Source: Streptomyces sp. DT2A-34
Lineage (GTDB): Bacteria > Actinomycetota > Actinomycetes > Streptomycetales > Streptomycetaceae
Assembly (NCBI RefSeq): GCF_030499515.1
Contig: NZ_JASTWJ010000001.1
Span: 3,762,001 to 3,826,000 of the forward strand
Length of the DNA stretch: 64,000 nucleotides
Direction: 5' to 3'
The stretch's first letter is position 1; every line of letters starts with the position of its first letter. The notes below the pieces were generated by a model that was given only the letters and a program-made list of their open reading frames with translations, did not search any database and was not told the origin of the DNA. Below, piece by piece: positions 53,118-63,265 of the stretch. Both the position numbers and the translations under genes were made by a program.

Positions 53118-54824
53118 CTACAACGGCACGATGTCCGGCGCCCCCAACCGCGCCGCGTCCGCCGTCAGATCGTCCGGCTGCCTCTGCGACTCCCGCTCGG
53201 CCTCCACCCGCTTCCGGTAGTGCTCGATCTCGCGCTCGATGTGGTCCTCGTCCCAGCCCAGCACCGGCGCCATCAGCTCGGCGGCCTCGCGCGCGCACCG
53301 CGTCCCGCGGTCGAACGTCTCGATCGAGATGCGTGTCCGCCGCGTCAGCACGTCGTCCAGATGCCGCGCCCCCTCGTGCGAGGCGGCGTAGACGATCTCG
53401 GCGCGCAGATAGTCGTCGGCGGACTGCAGGGGCTCGCCCAGCGTGGGATCGGCGGCGATGAGTTCGAGCACCTCCTCCGCCAGCGAACCGAACCGGTTCA
53501 ACAGGTGCTCCACCCGCACCACATGAAGTCCTGTCCGCGCGGCGATCCGCGCCCGCGCGTTCCACAACGCCCGGTAACCCTCGGCTCCCAGCAGCGGAAT
53601 GTCCTCCGTCACGCACTCGGCGACCCGCATGTCGAGACCGTGCACGGCGGCGTCCACCGCGTCCTTCGCCATCACCCGGTACGTCGTGTACTTGCCGCCG
53701 GCCACGACGACGAGCCCGGGCACGGGGTGCGCCACGGTGTGCTCGCGCGACAGCTTGCTGGTGGCGTCCGACTCACCCGCGAGCAGGGGCCGCAGTCCCG
53801 CGTACACGCCCTCCACGTCGTCCCGTGTCAGCGGCACCGCGAGCACCGAGTTCACGTGTTCCAGCAGGTAGTCGATGTCCGCGCTGGACGCGGCCGGGTG
53901 GGCCTTGTCCAGGTCCCAGTCGGTGTCGGTCGTGCCGACGATCCAGTGCCGGCCCCAGGGGATCACGAACAGCACGGACTTCTCGGTGCGCAGGATCAGC
54001 CCCGTCGTGGAGTGGATGCGGTCCTTGGGTACGACCAGGTGGATGCCCTTGGAGGCGCGTACGTGGAACTGCCCGCGCTCCCCCACCATCGACTGGGTGT
54101 CGTCGGTCCACACCCCGGTCGCGTTGACGATCTGCTTGGCGCGGATCTCGTACTCCCCGCCCGCCTCGACGTCCCGCACCCGGGCCCCGACGACGCGTTC
54201 GCCCTCACGCAGAAACCCGGTCACGCGCGCGCGGTTGGCGACTTGCGCGCCGTAGGCCGCCGCCGTGCGCACGAGGGTGGCCACATAGCGGGCGTCGTCC
54301 ATCTGGGCGTCGTAGTACTGCAGCGCCCCGACCAGTGCGTCCTTCTTCAGGGCGGGAGCGACGCGCAGGGCGTGACGGCGGCTCAGGTGGCGGTGCATGG
54401 GCAGGCCCCGTCCGTGGCCGCGGGCCATCGACATGGCGTCGTAGAGCGCGACGCCCGAACCGGCGTAAAGGCGCTCCCAGCCCTTGTGCTGCAAGGGGTA
54501 CAGGAACGGCACCGGCTTCACCAGATGCGGGGCGAGCCGCTCCAGCAGCAGGCCGCGCTCCTTCAAGGCCTCCCGTACGAGCACGAAGTCGAGCATCTCC
54601 AGATAGCGCAGGCCGCCGTGGATCAGTTTGCTGGACCTGCTCGATGTGCCCGACGCCCAGTCACGTGCCTCGACCAGGCCGGTGGACAGTCCGCGAGTGG
54701 CCGCGTCCAGGGCGGTGCCCGCGCCCACGACGCCACCGCCCACGACCAGTAGGTCCAGCTCGCGCTCGGCCATGGATGCCAGTGACTCGGCGCGCTCCGC
54801 CGGCCCCAGTGTCGCTGTCCTCAC
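53118..54824 (-). CDS. glpD: FAD-dependent glycerol-3-phosphate dehydrogenase
   Basis: A 568-residue flavoenzyme of the GlpD/GlpA type. The FAD-binding VVGGGVVGAGTALDAATRG is near 26-44, followed by SSRSSKLIHGGLRYLE. It oxidises glycerol-3-phosphate to dihydroxyacetone phosphate at the membrane, passing electrons to quinone. The C-terminal domain (about 430-568) is present. The GTG start at 54824 has GGGAGG. No glpF or glpK is in the window, so it stands alone here. Convergent with the serine hydrolase. Confidence 0.93.
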   Translation of the reverse strand: MRTATLGPAERAESLASMAERELDLLVVGGGVVGAGTALDAATRGLSTGLVEARDWASGTSSRSSKLIHGGLRYLEMLDFVLVREALKERGLLLERLAPHLVKPVPFLYPLQHKGWERLYAGSGVALYDAMSMARGHGRGLPMHRHLSRRHALRVAPALKKDALVGALQYYDAQMDDARYVATLVRTAAAYGAQVANRARVTGFLREGERVVGARVRDVEAGGEYEIRAKQIVNATGVWTDDTQSMVGERGQFHVRASKGIHLVVPKDRIHSTTGLILRTEKSVLFVIPWGRHWIVGTTDTDWDLDKAHPAASSADIDYLLEHVNSVLAVPLTRDDVEGVYAGLRPLLAGESDATSKLSREHTVAHPVPGLVVVAGGKYTTYRVMAKDAVDAAVHGLDMRVAECVTEDIPLLGAEGYRALWNARARIAARTGLHVVRVEHLLNRFGSLAEEVLELIAADPTLGEPLQSADDYLRAEIVYAASHEGARHLDDVLTRRTRISIETFDRGTRCAREAAELMAPVLGWDEDHIEREIEHYRKRVEAERESQRQPDDLTADAARLGAPDIVPL

Positions 54825-54942
54825 CGCTGCCTCCCGCTCATCGGTCGCGTAGGCCGCACCCGTCGGGCGAAGCCCGCCTCGTACCCCCCATGCCCAAATT
54901 CTGACCGGGTTGCCCGACTTCAGCCACCACTCGCCCCCAGCC

Positions 54943-55036
54943 TGTGGACAACACTCACGGAAACGCCAACATCCAATCCCGCAAATCGGTCATATTTACT
55001 CCTAGTCTGACATTGCGCTCCCTCGTCCTGTCCACA
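54943..55036. promoter_or_regulatory. two DnaA-box-like sites upstream of the nucleotide-sugar dehydrogenase homologue
   Basis: TGTGGACAA at 54943-54951 is the exact reverse complement of the Streptomyces DnaA box TTGTCCACA. CTGTCCACA at 55028-55036 is a one-base variant on the other strand. They lie 85 bp apart in the divergent region between glpD and the 55087 gene. Confidence 0.4.
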
Positions 55037-55086
55037 GGGCTTGCGCACCCGCCCCGCTTCGGTTATTGGGAAGGACGGCCCACGCC

Positions 55087-56295
55087 ATGCCCGCAGATCT
55101 CGCCGTCATCGGACTCGGCTTGTACGGCCTGCCCCTGGCCCAGGCCGCCGTCGCCGCCGGCATCCGCACGCTCGGTTACCGGACCGGGCCCGAGGCCGGC
55201 TCCCTCAGCCCCGCCGAGCTGCGCCGGATGCTAGCGGGGGGATTTCAGCACGCCACCAGCCCCGCCGAGCTCGGCCGCGTGCGCACCGCCGTCATCTGCG
55301 CGCCGACGCCGCGCGGCGCGGACGGCTCGCTCGACCTGAGCCAGGTGGAGGCGGCCGCCCGCACCCTGGCCGCACGACTGCGCCCGCACAGCACCGTCAT
55401 CCTGGAGTCGCCCGTGCCCCCGGGCACCACCGAGAACATCCTGCGCCCCCTCCTCGAAGAGGGCTCGGGGCTGCGCGCCGGCCGCGACTTCCACCTGGCC
55501 TACTCCCCCACCCGCGTCGATCCCGGCAACCGCGACTTCACGCCCGCCAACACCCCCAAGGTGATCGGCGGCCTCACCCCCGCCTGCACCGAGTCGGCCG
55601 CGGCCTTCTACGGCCGGCTCACCGACAAGGTGGTACGCGCGCGTGGACCGCGCGAGGCGGAGACCGTGCAGGTGCTGGAGACCAACTTCCGGCACGTCAA
55701 CATCGCCCTCGTCAACGAAATGGCCGTCCTCTGCCATGACTTGGGCGTCGATCTGTGGGACGTCATCCGCTGCGCGGAGACCAAGCCGTTCGGCTTCCAG
55801 GCCTTCCGCCCCGGCCCCGGCGTCGGCGGACACGCCGTCCCGCAGGAGCTGACCGCCCCCGCGGGCCGCACCCTACGGATGGTCGAACTGGCCCAGCAGG
55901 TCAACAGCCAGATGCCCCGGTACGTCGTCCAGCGCTCCGCCACCCTCCTCAACGAGCACGGCAAGTCCGCGCGCGGCGCCCGCATCCTCCTCCTCGGCGT
56001 CACCTACAAGCCCGACCTCGCCGACCAGCAGTCCACGCCCGCCCAGGAGGTCGCGATCCGCCTGATGGAGCTGGGCGCCTCCGTGAGCTACCACGACCCG
56101 CACATCGCGTCCTGGAGCATCCTGGACCGCCCGGTCCCGCGCGCGGACTCCCTCTACGATGCCGCCGCCGACGCCGACCTGACGATCCTGCTCCAGCAGC
56201 ACCGCACCTACGACCTCCAGGGCCTGTCGGTGAAAGCCCAGCTTTTGCTGGACACTCGGGGGGCGACGCCGATGGGGGCGGCACACCGGCTCTGA
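55087..56295 (+). CDS. UDP-sugar dehydrogenase homologue lacking the catalytic cysteine
   Basis: A 402-residue protein of the UDP-glucose/UDP-ManNAc dehydrogenase family. The N-terminal Rossmann motif is VIGLGLYGLPLAQA (about 6-19), the middle helix reads TNFRHVNIALVNEM, and the C-terminal nucleotide-binding domain has LLGVTYKPDLADQQSTPA. In the active-site motif GGHCIPxDP the catalytic cysteine is Ala (GGHAVPQEL, A250) and the Asp is Glu. Normal oxidation to the uronate should therefore be impossible. It may act as a non-oxidative relative or regulator. The ATG at 55087 has GGAAGGAC ten bases upstream. Confidence 0.88.
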   Translation: MPADLAVIGLGLYGLPLAQAAVAAGIRTLGYRTGPEAGSLSPAELRRMLAGGFQHATSPAELGRVRTAVICAPTPRGADGSLDLSQVEAAARTLAARLRPHSTVILESPVPPGTTENILRPLLEEGSGLRAGRDFHLAYSPTRVDPGNRDFTPANTPKVIGGLTPACTESAAAFYGRLTDKVVRARGPREAETVQVLETNFRHVNIALVNEMAVLCHDLGVDLWDVIRCAETKPFGFQAFRPGPGVGGHAVPQELTAPAGRTLRMVELAQQVNSQMPRYVVQRSATLLNEHGKSARGARILLLGVTYKPDLADQQSTPAQEVAIRLMELGASVSYHDPHIASWSILDRPVPRADSLYDAAADADLTILLQQHRTYDLQGLSVKAQLLLDTRGATPMGAAHRL

Positions 56296-56465
56296 CGACG
56301 GCGACCACCGATTCCCTCCCCTCCCTCCCCCGAAAACACTGGCGAACCGGGGCAGGCAGCCTGTTACTCTTCGGCGTCTCGTCGCACAGTCGTGCGCAGT
56401 CACACCGCTCATCGCTCATTCAAGGTCCCGTGGGGGGACCACAGTCCCGTGGGGGGATTCCTGTC

Positions 56466-56975
56466 ATGACCCAGTCAGTGCCGCCACAGCCCACCGACGG
56501 CAACCCGTTCGCCCAGAAGTCGGACGCCGTGCCCCCGGCGCCGCCCGCACCCGCACCCGCACCCGCACCCGCGCGCAACAACATCGCCCTCGGCATCGTC
56601 GCCGCCGTCGTCGCGGCCCTGGTCACCGCCGGCATCTACGGCGGCATCGTCGGCGCCACCGAGTACGAGATCGGCTACGCCGCCGTCGGTGTCGGCTTCG
56701 TCATCGGCTTCGCCGCCGGCAAGGTCGGCGGCGCCAACCCGGCGCTGCCCGTGGTGAGCGCGATCCTCTCCCTGGGCGCCGTCTACCTCGGCCAGCTGAT
56801 CGGCATCGCGGCGATCGGCGCCGAGGAGCTCGGCGTCTCCGTGACCACGGTCCTCACCGACCACTTGGACGTGGTGACCGAGGTCTGGAGCGAGGAGGCG
56901 GACGCGATGAGCTTCGTCTTCCTCGGCATCGGCGCGTTCGCCGCGTTCTCCGGCGCGAAGAAGGCCGCGGCCTGA
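56466..56975 (+). CDS. small membrane protein with Pro/Ala-rich N-terminus
   Basis: A 169-residue protein. The cytoplasmic head (1-38) is Pro/Ala-rich (PAPPAPAPAPAPAPA). Then come membrane helices (about 41-65, 70-85, 96-118), a charged outer loop (LTDHLDVVTEVWSEEADAM) and a last helix (about 147-163). Function unknown. The ATG at 56466 is preceded by GGGGGGA, which is part of the second of two direct repeats GTCCCGTGGGGGGA (56425-56438 and 56444-56457). Confidence 0.75.
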   Translation: MTQSVPPQPTDGNPFAQKSDAVPPAPPAPAPAPAPARNNIALGIVAAVVAALVTAGIYGGIVGATEYEIGYAAVGVGFVIGFAAGKVGGANPALPVVSAILSLGAVYLGQLIGIAAIGAEELGVSVTTVLTDHLDVVTEVWSEEADAMSFVFLGIGAFAAFSGAKKAAA

Positions 56976-56995
56976 GCCGCCCCGCACGCACGCGT

Positions 56996-57031
56996 AGGGG
57001 CCCGGAACACCTCTCGGTGGTCCGGGCCCCT
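56996..57031. terminator. terminator between the membrane-protein gene and guaB3
   Basis: A stem AGGGGCCCGGA with its complement, extended by CACC/GGTG after one mismatch, with loop TCTC and a following TTCC. It lies between convergent genes. Confidence 0.85.
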
Positions 57032-57053
57032 TCCGTTCGAGCCGGGCGCGGCG

Positions 57054-58178
57054 TCAGCGCTGGTGCTGCGAGTCCGCCACCGTCACCTCGACGCGCTGGA
57101 ACTCCTTGAGCTCGCTGTAACCGGTCGTGGCCATGGCGCGGCGCAGGGCGCCGAAGAAGTTCATCGAGCCGTCCGGAGTGTGGGACGGGCCCGTCAGTAC
57201 CTCCTCGATGGTGCCGACCGTGCCGAGGTCGACCTTCTTGCCGCGCGGCAGCTCCTCGTTGACGGCCTCCATGCCCCAGTGGTGGCCCTTGCCCGGCGCG
57301 TCGGTCGCGCGCGCGAGCGGGGAGCCCATCATGACCGCGTCGGCACCACAGGCGATCGCCTTGGGCAGGTCGCCGGACCAGCCGACACCGCCGTCCGCGA
57401 TCACGTGCACATACCGGCCGCCGGACTCGTCCATGTAGTCACGGCGAGCCGCCGCCACGTCCGCGACCGCCGTCGCCATCGGGACGCGGATGCCGAGCAC
57501 ATTGCGCGTGGTGTGCGCGGCGCCGCCGCCGAAGCCGACCAGGACGCCCGCCGCGCCGGTGCGCATCAGGTGCAGGGCCGCGGTGTAGGTGGCGCAGCCG
57601 CCGACGATCACCGGGACGTCGAGCTCGTAGATGAACTGCTTCAGGTTCAGCGGCTCGTGCGCACCGGAGACGTGCTCCGCCGAGACCGTCGTACCGCGGA
57701 TGACGAAGATGTCCACGCCCGCGTCGACGACCGCCTTGGAGAACTGGGCCGTGCGCTGCGGGGAGAGCGCGGCGGCGGTGACCACGCCCGAGTCGCGCAC
57801 CTCCTTGATGCGCTGCCCGATCAGCTCCTCCTTGATGGGGGCGGCGTAGATCTCCTGGAGGCGGCGCGTGGCGGCCTCCGTGGGCAGCCCGGCGATCTCG
57901 TCGAGCAGCGGCTGCGGGTCCTCGTACCGCGTCCACAGACCCTCGAGGTTCAGCACGCCGAGGCCGCCGAGCTCGCCGATGCGGATCGCGGTGGCCGGGG
58001 AGACGACCGAGTCCATGGGGGCGGCCAGGAAGGGCAGCTCGAAGCGGTAGGCGTCGATCTGCCAGGCGATCGAGACCTCCTTCGGGTCTCGCGTACGGCG
58101 GCTGGGGACGACGGCGATGTCGTCGAAGGCGTACGCCCTGCGGCCGCGCTTGCCGCGCCCGATCTCGATCTCAGTCAC
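57054..58178 (-). CDS. guaB3: GuaB3 family IMP dehydrogenase-related protein
   Basis: A 374-residue TIM-barrel protein related to IMP dehydrogenase. It has no CBS domains, and the catalytic loop where GuaB has GPGSICTT reads GFGGGAAHTTRN, without a cysteine. Conserved barrel motifs such as FLAAPMDSVVSP and IADGGVGWSGDLPKA are kept. Its role is unsettled; it accompanies guaB in most actinobacteria. The GTG at 58178 has GGAAAGG. It lies 137 bp downstream of guaB on the same strand, with a CACGCGCGCGTG palindrome (58300-58311) between them. Confidence 0.9.
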   Translation of the reverse strand: MTEIEIGRGKRGRRAYAFDDIAVVPSRRTRDPKEVSIAWQIDAYRFELPFLAAPMDSVVSPATAIRIGELGGLGVLNLEGLWTRYEDPQPLLDEIAGLPTEAATRRLQEIYAAPIKEELIGQRIKEVRDSGVVTAAALSPQRTAQFSKAVVDAGVDIFVIRGTTVSAEHVSGAHEPLNLKQFIYELDVPVIVGGCATYTAALHLMRTGAAGVLVGFGGGAAHTTRNVLGIRVPMATAVADVAAARRDYMDESGGRYVHVIADGGVGWSGDLPKAIACGADAVMMGSPLARATDAPGKGHHWGMEAVNEELPRGKKVDLGTVGTIEEVLTGPSHTPDGSMNFFGALRRAMATTGYSELKEFQRVEVTVADSQHQR

Positions 58179-58315
58179 GTCTGTGGCCTTTCCCTGATGC
58201 GTTTCAGCGTCTTCCAGTATCGCCGACGGGTACGACAGCGCCGCCCGGCGGTACGGCGAGGGCGGCCCCGGAAGCTCCGGGCCCGCCCTCGATATGCCTC
58301 ACGCGCGCGTGGCCG

Positions 58316-59860
<1,545 letters not shown>

Positions 59861-59971
59861 CTAACGGGAAGCATGGCTGACTCATTCCACGGTTCTGGGT
59901 GGCTCCGGGCTTCGTATGTTCGTACGGAACCGGAGAGAAGCCTGTTCATTTGGGGCGCGCTCAAGGGAGCA

Positions 59972-60649
59972 CTACTGCTCGGCCAGCGCCCGCAACCTGC
60001 TCAGCGCCCTGTGCTGGGCCACCCGCACTGCGCCGGGTGACATTCCCAACATCTGGCCCGTCTCTTCCGCGGTCAACCCCACCGCGATCCTCAGCAGCAA
60101 CAGCTCCCGCTGGTTCTCGGGCAGGTTGGCCAGCAGCTTCTTGGCCCACTCGGCGTCGCTGCTCAGCAGCGCCCGCTCCTCCGGGCCGAGGGAGTCGTCC
60201 GGGCGTTCCGGCATCTCGTCGGACGGCACGGCCGTCGAGCCGGGGTGGCGCATCGCCGCCCGCTGCAGGTCCGCCACCTTGTGCGCGGCGATGGCGAAGA
60301 CGAACGCCTCGAAGGGGCGGCCGGTGTCCCTGTAGCGCGGCAGCGCGAGGAGGACCGCGACGCAGACCTCCTGGGCGAGGTCTTCGACGAAGTGGCGGGC
60401 GTCGCCCGGAAGGCGGGACAGCCTGGTGCGGCAGTAGCGCAGGGCCAAGGGGTGGACATGCGCGAGCAGATCGTGTGTGGCCTGCTCGTCCCCGTCCACG
60501 GCGCGGTGGACGAGTGCACCGATCGCCCCTTGGGCACAAGCCGCCTCGTCGTCGCGCATCGGTCCATGGTGCCTTGCGGCCGTACGGTCCGCGGCATCAC
60601 GCCCGATGTTGTGCACTGAAGCGTTATGAGCAGGTGCGCCGGCACTCAT
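59972..60649 (-). CDS. shbA: ECF-type RNA polymerase sigma factor, ShbA-like
   Basis: A 225-residue sigma-70 family protein. Region 2 (about 60-125) has [16 protein letters not shown] and [20 protein letters not shown]; region 4 (about 165-225) has [45 protein letters not shown]. ShbA directs transcription of the principal sigma gene hrdB in S. griseus, and I recall the ortholog beside guaB and bldM. The start is uncertain: ATG 60649 is used, GTG/ATG codons up to 60700 and ATG 60559 are alternatives. No anti-sigma gene is adjacent. Confidence 0.85.
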   Translation of the reverse strand: MSAGAPAHNASVHNIGRDAADRTAARHHGPMRDDEAACAQGAIGALVHRAVDGDEQATHDLLAHVHPLALRYCRTRLSRLPGDARHFVEDLAQEVCVAVLLALPRYRDTGRPFEAFVFAIAAHKVADLQRAAMRHPGSTAVPSDEMPERPDDSLGPEERALLSSDAEWAKKLLANLPENQRELLLLRIAVGLTAEETGQMLGMSPGAVRVAQHRALSRLRALAEQ

Positions 60650-60751
60650 CCCCTGCGCCCTCCCCTTCCGCTCGACCGACTCGTCCCCGAGAGACTCCAC
60701 ATCTCAAGGATGCGGCATCCGCGCCGAAACGAGCAGCGGGCACCCACAGGA

Positions 60752-60826
60752 CCTCTTGGCCGGCCTCGCAACCGCGCCCCGAAAGGGGCGCGGGGAACTG
60801 CGCGACCAGCCACGAACGGCCCGCAC
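60752..60826. repeat. dispersed Streptomyces hairpin repeat downstream of bldM
   Basis: CGCGCCCC, GAAA, GGGGCGCG forms an 8-bp stem with a GNRA tetraloop (60773-60792), followed by GGGAACTGCGCGACCAGCCA. I recognise this unit as widely repeated in Streptomyces. Here it can end the bldM transcript, which reads leftward. Confidence 0.7.
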
Positions 60827-60854
60827 CAGAACGACAGCCCGTACGACCGAGCTC

Positions 60855-61466
60855 TTAGCGAACCAGGCCCCATCGGAACCCGAGCGCCACCGCGTGGGCC
60901 CGGTCCGAAGCACCGAGCTTCTTGAACAGCCGCCGCGCATGCGTCTTCACGGTGTCCTCGGACAGGAACAGCTCCCGACCGATCTCCGCATTGGAACGAC
61001 CATGGCTCATACCCTCGAGCACCTGGATTTCACGCGCCGTGAGCGTCGGCGCGGCGCCCATCTCGGCGGAGCGCAGCCGCCGGGGGGCGAGACGCCAGGT
61101 CGGGTCGGCCAGCGCCTGCGTCACCGTGGCGCGCAACTCCGCGCGCGAGGCGTCCTTGTGCAGATAGCCGCGGGCACCGGCGGCGACCGCGAGGGCCACG
61201 CCGTCCAGGTCCTCGGCGACGGTGAGCATGATGATGCGCGCACCTGGGTCGGCGGACAGCAGCCGCCGCACGGTCTCGACGCCGCCCAGGCCGGGCATGC
61301 GTACGTCCATCAGAATCAGGTCCGAGCGGTCGGCGCCCCAGCGGCGGAGGACTTCCTCGCCGTTGGCCGCCGTCGTTACGCGCTCGACGCCGGGCACGGT
61401 CGCGACCGCACGGCGAAGCGCCTCTCGGGCAAGCGGGGAGTCGTCGCAGACGAGGACGGATGTCAT
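60855..61466 (-). CDS. bldM: BldM developmental response regulator
   Basis: A 203-residue response regulator essential for aerial growth. The receiver (1-120) has CDDS and D54 (LILMDVRMPG), and the LuxR-type DNA-binding domain (about 140-203) reads LTAREIQVLEGMSHGRSNAEIG and VKTHARRLFKKLG. The sequence matches BldM as I remember it. BldM is an atypical regulator whose function does not need phosphorylation; it acts as a homodimer and as a heterodimer with WhiI. The ATG at 61466 has GGAGG six bases upstream. Divergent from whiD across 381 bp. Confidence 0.97.
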   Translation of the reverse strand: MTSVLVCDDSPLAREALRRAVATVPGVERVTTAANGEEVLRRWGADRSDLILMDVRMPGLGGVETVRRLLSADPGARIIMLTVAEDLDGVALAVAAGARGYLHKDASRAELRATVTQALADPTWRLAPRRLRSAEMGAAPTLTAREIQVLEGMSHGRSNAEIGRELFLSEDTVKTHARRLFKKLGASDRAHAVALGFRWGLVR

Positions 61467-61590
61467 GGCCGCCCTCCGCAGCTGATGCACGTCACCTTGA
61501 GCCTCCAGGCTGGTACGAAATCGTCACCTGTGCGGTCGACCGTCTCGGACGCCTGCCCGAGCGCTTGTTCCTTCAACCGCCTCCGCCCTC

Positions 61591-61618
61591 TCAACGACGG
61601 TCACTCGAAAGAGTTACG
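61591..61618 (-). promoter_or_regulatory. candidate sigma-BldN promoter of bldM
   Basis: The minus strand reads CGTAAC (complement of 61613-61618), 16 bases, then CGTTGA (complement of 61591-61596). This resembles the sigma-BldN promoter described for bldMp1 as I recall it. The leader would be about 118 bases. Confidence 0.5.
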
Positions 61619-61847
61619 GGGCCATGTGCCGTCTTCGGCACTCTACGTGAGGGGGTGGACACGGGGCAGGCATGCACGACGGACCCTCAACGTTTCATCA
61701 CAACCCATGCCCCATTCAGCCCTTTTTCTTCCCATTTATTGGCGTCTGAGGCTAGATTCGCAATGAGTCATATTTTCATCTCCTTAGATCGTAGATGTAC
61801 GGTCGTGGACACCGTATCCGCCCAGAACGGCTACAAGGGGTCACGCA

Positions 61848-62177
61848 ATGGCAGATTTCTCCCGCCTTCCCGGACCGAACGCGGACCTGTGGGACTGGCA
61901 GCTGCTGGCTGCCTGTCGCGGGGTGGACAGCTCGCTCTTCTTTCATCCGGAGGGTGAGCGCGGTGCGGCCCGGAGCGCTCGTGAGAACTCGGCCAAGGAG
62001 GTCTGCATGAGGTGCCCGGTGCGCGCGCAGTGCGCGGCGCACGCGCTGGCCGTACGGGAGCCGTACGGCGTGTGGGGCGGCTTGACCGAGGACGAGCGTG
62101 AGGAGCTCATGGGACGGGCGCGCAACCGGCTGGTCTCGGCTTCGACGACCAGCGGAGAGGCTGGCCCGCACAACTGA
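61848..62177 (+). CDS. whiD: WhiD, WhiB-like iron-sulfur regulator
   Basis: A 109-residue Wbl protein required for spore maturation. The four cluster ligands are C23, C53, C56 and C62, and the G[VI]WGG turn (YGVWGGLTEDERE) and a basic C-terminus follow. It binds a [4Fe-4S] cluster and the principal sigma factor. The ATG at 61848 has AAGGGG seven bases upstream. The C-terminal tail (VSASTTSGEAGPHN) is slightly shorter than I recall for S. coelicolor. Confidence 0.97.
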   Translation: MADFSRLPGPNADLWDWQLLAACRGVDSSLFFHPEGERGAARSARENSAKEVCMRCPVRAQCAAHALAVREPYGVWGGLTEDEREELMGRARNRLVSASTTSGEAGPHN

Positions 62178-62194
62178 AGGAACGTTTCTCCAAT

Positions 62195-62224
62195 ACGGGC
62201 ACGCGCGCGCGTGCCCGTGTTTTT
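62195..62224 (+). terminator. intrinsic terminator of whiD
   Basis: A 24-base perfect palindrome (ACGGGCACGCGC and its complement, 62195-62218) followed by GTTTTTT-like sequence (62219-62224). Confidence 0.88.
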
Positions 62225-62361
62225 GGCTGCGCCGCCGCCTTCGCTGGTGCGGTGACCGCACAGGTTTGCCCGGTTGGCGGCTGGCTGGACGGGGATGCTC
62301 TGTTAACTGCACCATCCTCGCCTCGTTGGTCACGGCGTAACAGGCCGCGATCAAGAAGCAA

Positions 62362-63119
62362 GTGACGGATGTACGCGATGAGTTGATGGAGGGCCGCGGG
62401 GCCATCCCTCGCCTTGGACGAGTGGTGGAGGCGAACCGGGCACATCCGCCGTACGCGATGCTCGATGCGACGGGGGCCGAGGTCGAGCCGGTCACCGCGT
62501 TTCTGCGGGACCTGGCGCTTGGGGATTCCAGCCCGCTGACCTGCCGCAGCTACGGCTACGGGATGCTGCGGTGGTTCCGCCTGCTGTGGTTGCTGGGCAC
62601 CGGGTGGGAGCGGGCGACGGAGTCGGAGGTCGCGGTGCTGACGGGTTGGCTGCGCTCGGCCGTCCACCCGCACCGGCACCGGCACCGGCACCGGGCCGAT
62701 GCTCCGGTGTTCGACGAAGACGTCATCCGCCATTACCTCGCCCATCTCAACGAACGCCGCCAGCTCCGCGACGTCACCAGCGACGAGTGGGAGGAGTTCG
62801 AAGAGCACTTCGACAGCGCAAGGTCGAACTCGGCGCATGCGGGCGCCCCTACGGCACCCCCTGCCAGCATGAACACGCCTGCATCCGGTGCCCCATGCTC
62901 CAGGTCAGCCCGAAGATGATCAGCCGGTTAGACGACCTCGAAGCCGACCTCATCACCCGCCGAGCCCGCGCAGTAGCCGAAGGCTGGGCCGGTGAGATCG
63001 AAGGGCTCGACCTCACTCTCCAGCTCCTCCGCGCCAAGCGCGACGACACCCACCACCGCGCCCAACGCCCCACCGTCGACCTCGGCATCCCCACCCCACG
63101 AACCGCAGGAGCCCAATGA
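62362..63119 (+). pseudogene. decayed tyrosine recombinase/integrase, centre deleted and frameshifted
   Basis: The GTG at 62362 opens a phage-type integrase N-terminal domain (AFLRDLALGD, then CRSYGYGMLRWFRLLWLLGTGW). The catalytic core is missing: the text jumps after AVHPHRHRHRHRADAPVFDED to a C-terminal tail (VTSDEWEEFEEHFD). That tail continues in another frame as KRKVELGACGRPYGTPCQHEHA, CIRCPMLQVSPKM. One base is missing near 62816 (GACAGCGC where GACAAGCGC is expected). The C-terminal tail resembles other Streptomyces integrases I recall. It is a dead remnant of a mobile element. Confidence 0.8.
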
Positions 63120-63265
63120 CCACACTGGGACTCGTCGTGGTCGAAGGCATCGACCTCACACTCACCTCCCTCCGCGCCAAGCGCCAGAAAACACAACGGC
63201 AAGTCAGACGCCCCGCCGTCGAACTGCTCGTTCAGCTGGAAACCACCAGAGAGGACTGCCTCTGA
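63116..63265 (+). CDS. 49-residue ORF repeating the integrase tail
   Basis: The ATG overlaps the stop of the integrase tail (ATGA). The sequence VVVEGIDLTLTSLRAKR repeats the GEIEGLDLTLQLLRAKR segment of the preceding remnant, so it appears to be a partial second copy of an integrase C-terminus. It is probably not a functional gene. Confidence 0.35.
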   Translation: MTTLGLVVVEGIDLTLTSLRAKRQKTQRQVRRPAVELLVQLETTREDCL

